From contig NC_059082.1 of assembly GCF_020497125.1 (NCBI RefSeq), positions 51,668,524 to 51,732,523 of the forward strand: 64,000 nucleotides of DNA, given 5' to 3'. Under the pieces are notes generated by a model. That model searched no databases. It saw only the letters and a list, made by a program, of their open reading frames with translations, and was not told the DNA's origin. A program made the translations under genes and the position numbers. This document shows positions 61,541 through 64,000 of this stretch, piece by piece. Each line of letters opens with the position of its first letter. Positions within the stretch are counted from its first letter, which is position 1. Source of the stretch: Mauremys mutica (lineage: Eukaryota; Chordata; Testudines; Geoemydidae).

Positions 61541-64000
61541 GTAAGGCCGCGCTCCGAGCCACCCTGGGGACCAGATCTCCCCTTCGCGGCGTGGGTGCGG
61601 GTCCAGGTGGCGCCCAGCCGGACAATGCAGCGGCAGCCCCTCCCTCCGGGCCGCCGGGAGCCCCCAGCCCGGGCAGGGCCCTGCTAGGATAAGGAGGTCG
61701 CTGGGAGGCTGGAGACACCCCCCCCCCCGGGCGGTCTGTCTGTCCCCCATTGTGCAGCTGCAGGCGGATGCTCCGGGCGGAGGCAGGTGCAGGGAGGGTT
61801 GGGCTCCCCTTCCGCAGCTCGCTCCAGCCCCCTGTTGTTCGTCTGAAGGGCCCTTTCCTTTGTGTCTCTCCTGTGTGCAAAGCCTAGTCCCCCCTCCCCC
61901 CCTCAATCGCTCCCGGGGGGCGGGGGGGCTGCCTGCGCTCGGCGGCACCAGCCCCAGGCCAGCCATCCATAAGGGCTCTGCCTGCACGCCCTAAATGCGC
62001 TAGATCGGGGCTTTGCATGGGGACGGCGCGAAGCCTCCCCCCTGATTGTCCTGCTCTGGAAACCGCCCCCCCCCACTACTGGCATGGAAATTGACATGGT
62101 GGGGAGTGGCGGTGAAACAGGGATCCAGCCTCTCCTTTTATCAATGGATGTCGATCCCGCCTAATCCTGATTTTCCCCCCTTCACCTCAGGTGTCCCTCC
62201 CCCTGCCCTGTAATGGGTACTGGAGTAAATACAGAGCAGCATCGGGTATGGCTTGGTTCGGGCTGTGGTTCTGTCTGGCCGTTTAGGATGTCAGTGAGCT
62301 GGTAGCAGCACCAGGAGCAAATTCTATTGTCCCTCCACCCCTGAGCTCTCCCAGAGCTGGCACAACCTCAGCGTTTGAATTGGTCTCTTCCATCCACTCA
62401 CTGTAATCTGTTAGTACCTGTGTATCCAGGGGCCGGTGTTTGAGGTGACAAGTTCCCAGCAGTGTCAAGATCCTACATATTATGCACACCTGTCTCCCAC
62501 AGCAGCTTTCCTCTTTGCCACCTGTACTTCTCCTGTGAGTTTAGGGTCCTTGTAGCCAGTTTTTAGGTACAATTCCCCCCGTACCTCCCCTTGTTGCCTT
62601 AAATCCTCACTGCTGTTCTAGGAGGGAATCTTCAGCGCTGCCTAGGGCTACTTATTTGATCCCTTGTTTACCTCCCTTCTGTGAATTGCTGAAACTTTCT
62701 GTCAGATTGCTGCATGGATTTCAGGGCTTGGCTTTAGGCGGTATGGGTGTGTGTGTGTGTGAAGAGCAGGAGGAGGGATTATATTCGGAAGTCCCCATAT
62801 ATCATGCACTGCCTCCTCTGAGGCTTTCTAATGCTTCCAGAAGTGCTCCAATGCCAAAGTGCTCCAATGTTTGTGCTGTGAAACCCTCCTGGAAGAATCT
62901 TTTGCTATTGGAAACACTGTCCCAAAGATGGCCTGTCCTCCACCCCCAGGTAGGTAAGTCAAAGTGCCGAGCTGGCAATCTCTCTTGAGGGAGGAGTGCC
63001 GATTTTCAGAAGGTGGCATATCCCCTCCCTCCATAGGTGCAGAGCAATATCTCCATCATTACACACCTTGAGAACTGGCCAGGGCTGTTTTCTCCTGGCA
63101 AACAACATGCTGTACATACTAGTTAATGGAGCCATTTAACAGCGGTCCTTGTGAGCTGAGGAGATAATATCTTGTCCTGGTGACATCTCCTGATGTCATT
63201 GGCCTTAAAGGGAGGGGGGGGGTGTGTGGGGGGGCGTGACTCACCTGCCCTTTGGGCCTCCCAGCACCTTCTTTAAGCATGGCAGGGTGATCACCTCCTG
63301 GGACATGTGTCGTAGAGCTAGATAGTTCTTGGTTTCCTCTCACTCGGTTCTTGGGCTCAGCCTTTCCAGGTGGCCCAGCTATTCAGTTGCTTGGGGTAGC
63401 TGGTGAGACAGGGAACGCAGCTGGTGTGGCTGTGACGTGCGTGGCCATTTATTTTCATTTCTGCCTGATGGTCCTGCTGTTGCTGGAGTCTTCTCTTCCG
63501 GCCTGAGTGTGCTGCTTGTCATTCAGCTTTGCCTGTACCCTAGGGATGGCATCCCGGCTTGGGAGGGGACTAGAGCCCAGTTGCTTGATTGTGCTGTATT
63601 GTCAAGGAACCAAATGATCTCAGCAGGGATCAGTTCCTGTTGGTAGCTTATAGAAACTCTGAACCAGAGATGGAAACAGAGTGAGTCATGCTTGAAAGGA
63701 GTTGGAGCCTGAGTGGCAATGGAAATCCAGGGGTAAGGACTGGTGAAGAGTTTAGTGGGCTTTAGTTTTCCAAATGTGCCTTTTGAATAGTCACTGTGCA
63801 GTGGAGCCGCGAGGGAGAGCATGGCTGTAATGGCTCCTGAGGACAGGAGAGTGATTTTGCTCTGGAGTGATTGGTTGAGGACTGTGAATAGAGGTGACTC
63901 TGTTGACTTGACGAAATTGATTGCTGGGATGGAGCTGATGGATTGGGCTAGAAAAGGCAGGAAAAATAAAAAGAGAAAGAGGAGCAAGAGGCCATCTCCA
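61541..64000 (+). other. Probable first intron of the rightward gene
   Basis: Begins with the donor GTAAGG. It contains a C run at 61720-61732, a GT microsatellite at 62747-62761 and a G-rich tract at 63212-63237. No coding exon with a recognisable domain is seen before the window ends. Confidence 0.45.

Larger units (their letters stand above)
60780..61740 (+). promoter_or_regulatory. CpG island, probable promoter and first exon of a rightward gene
   Basis: GC content and CpG density rise sharply here (for example GCGGCGGCGGCCGGGCTGCG). GC boxes GGGGCGGAGC (about 60935) and ACGGGGCGGGGGG (about 60993) fit Sp1 sites, and no TATA box is evident, as usual for housekeeping-type or developmental promoters. 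Plus-strand splice donors are CGAGGTGAGAGG at 60879 (moderate) and CCCAGGTAAGGC at 61541 (strong). Minus-strand donors are not convincing, so transcription probably runs rightward. Unmethylated CpG is implied by its survival. The gene is not identifiable because no protein-like coding exon lies in the window. Confidence 0.7.

Noticed and set aside
60725..61987. 420-codon and 261-codon minus-strand frames over the CpG island
   Set aside because: Very high GC removes stop codons; no domain, no splice logic on the minus strand, and the frames overlap a plus-strand promoter-like region.
1..64000. Search for CRISPR arrays, prokaryotic operons, defence or phage systems
   Set aside because: The sequence is vertebrate; direct repeats are minisatellites or transposon-derived and no regularly spaced repeat-spacer array is present.

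Overview
This is a stretch of vertebrate nuclear DNA, most likely from a cryptodiran (hidden-necked) turtle. The evidence is a tRNA-headed SINE with a CR1-like tail of the tortoise PolIII/SINE type, many CR1/L3-like LINE fragments with the reptile-type 3' end, MIR/CORE-like SINEs, and several families of short GC-rich hAT elements. There is no bacterial operon structure and no complete host protein-coding gene. Almost all long open frames are by-products of GC-rich repeats or fragments of reverse transcriptase.

Layout. Positions 1-3333 are a nest: a Harbinger-type transposon carrying a Myb/SANT-like gene is cut by an antisense CR1, which is cut by a 1.9-kb hAT element containing a kilobase of G-rich minisatellite. 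From 3.3 to 21 kb the DNA is mostly unrecognised, with scattered hAT and TA-flanked miniature elements, MIR-like SINEs and a broken LINE at 12.3-13.5 kb. Positions 21.4-23.5 kb hold a second nest: an antisense L3-like LINE tail, a CR1 inserted in it, and a 756-bp solo LTR inserted in the CR1. Positions 26.5-28.4 kb hold another CR1/L3-like copy with a hAT insertion. Positions 28-51 kb are GC-rich and otherwise unrecognised, with more small hAT and TA elements. A CR1 copy lies at 52.86-54.18 kb, and an AT-rich, LINE-dense block fills 58.4-60.5 kb.

Host signals. The clearest is a CpG island at about 60.78-61.74 kb with Sp1-type GC boxes and a strong plus-strand splice donor at 61541. It looks like the promoter and untranslated first exon of a gene running rightward out of the window, so 61.54-64.0 kb would be its first intron. 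Two weak candidate internal exons (48405-48527 and about 30.5-30.65 kb) and one candidate enhancer-like block (about 40.48-40.70 kb) are offered as hypotheses only.

Ten hAT insertions have recognisable 8-bp target duplications (eight exact, two with one mismatch). The three families with a CAGGGGT-type, CAA-containing terminus all duplicate a target with TA in the middle, while the other families do not. Several unrelated element families also share the same internal GC-rich modules. I found no convincing new biological system; the most informative content is the transposon history.
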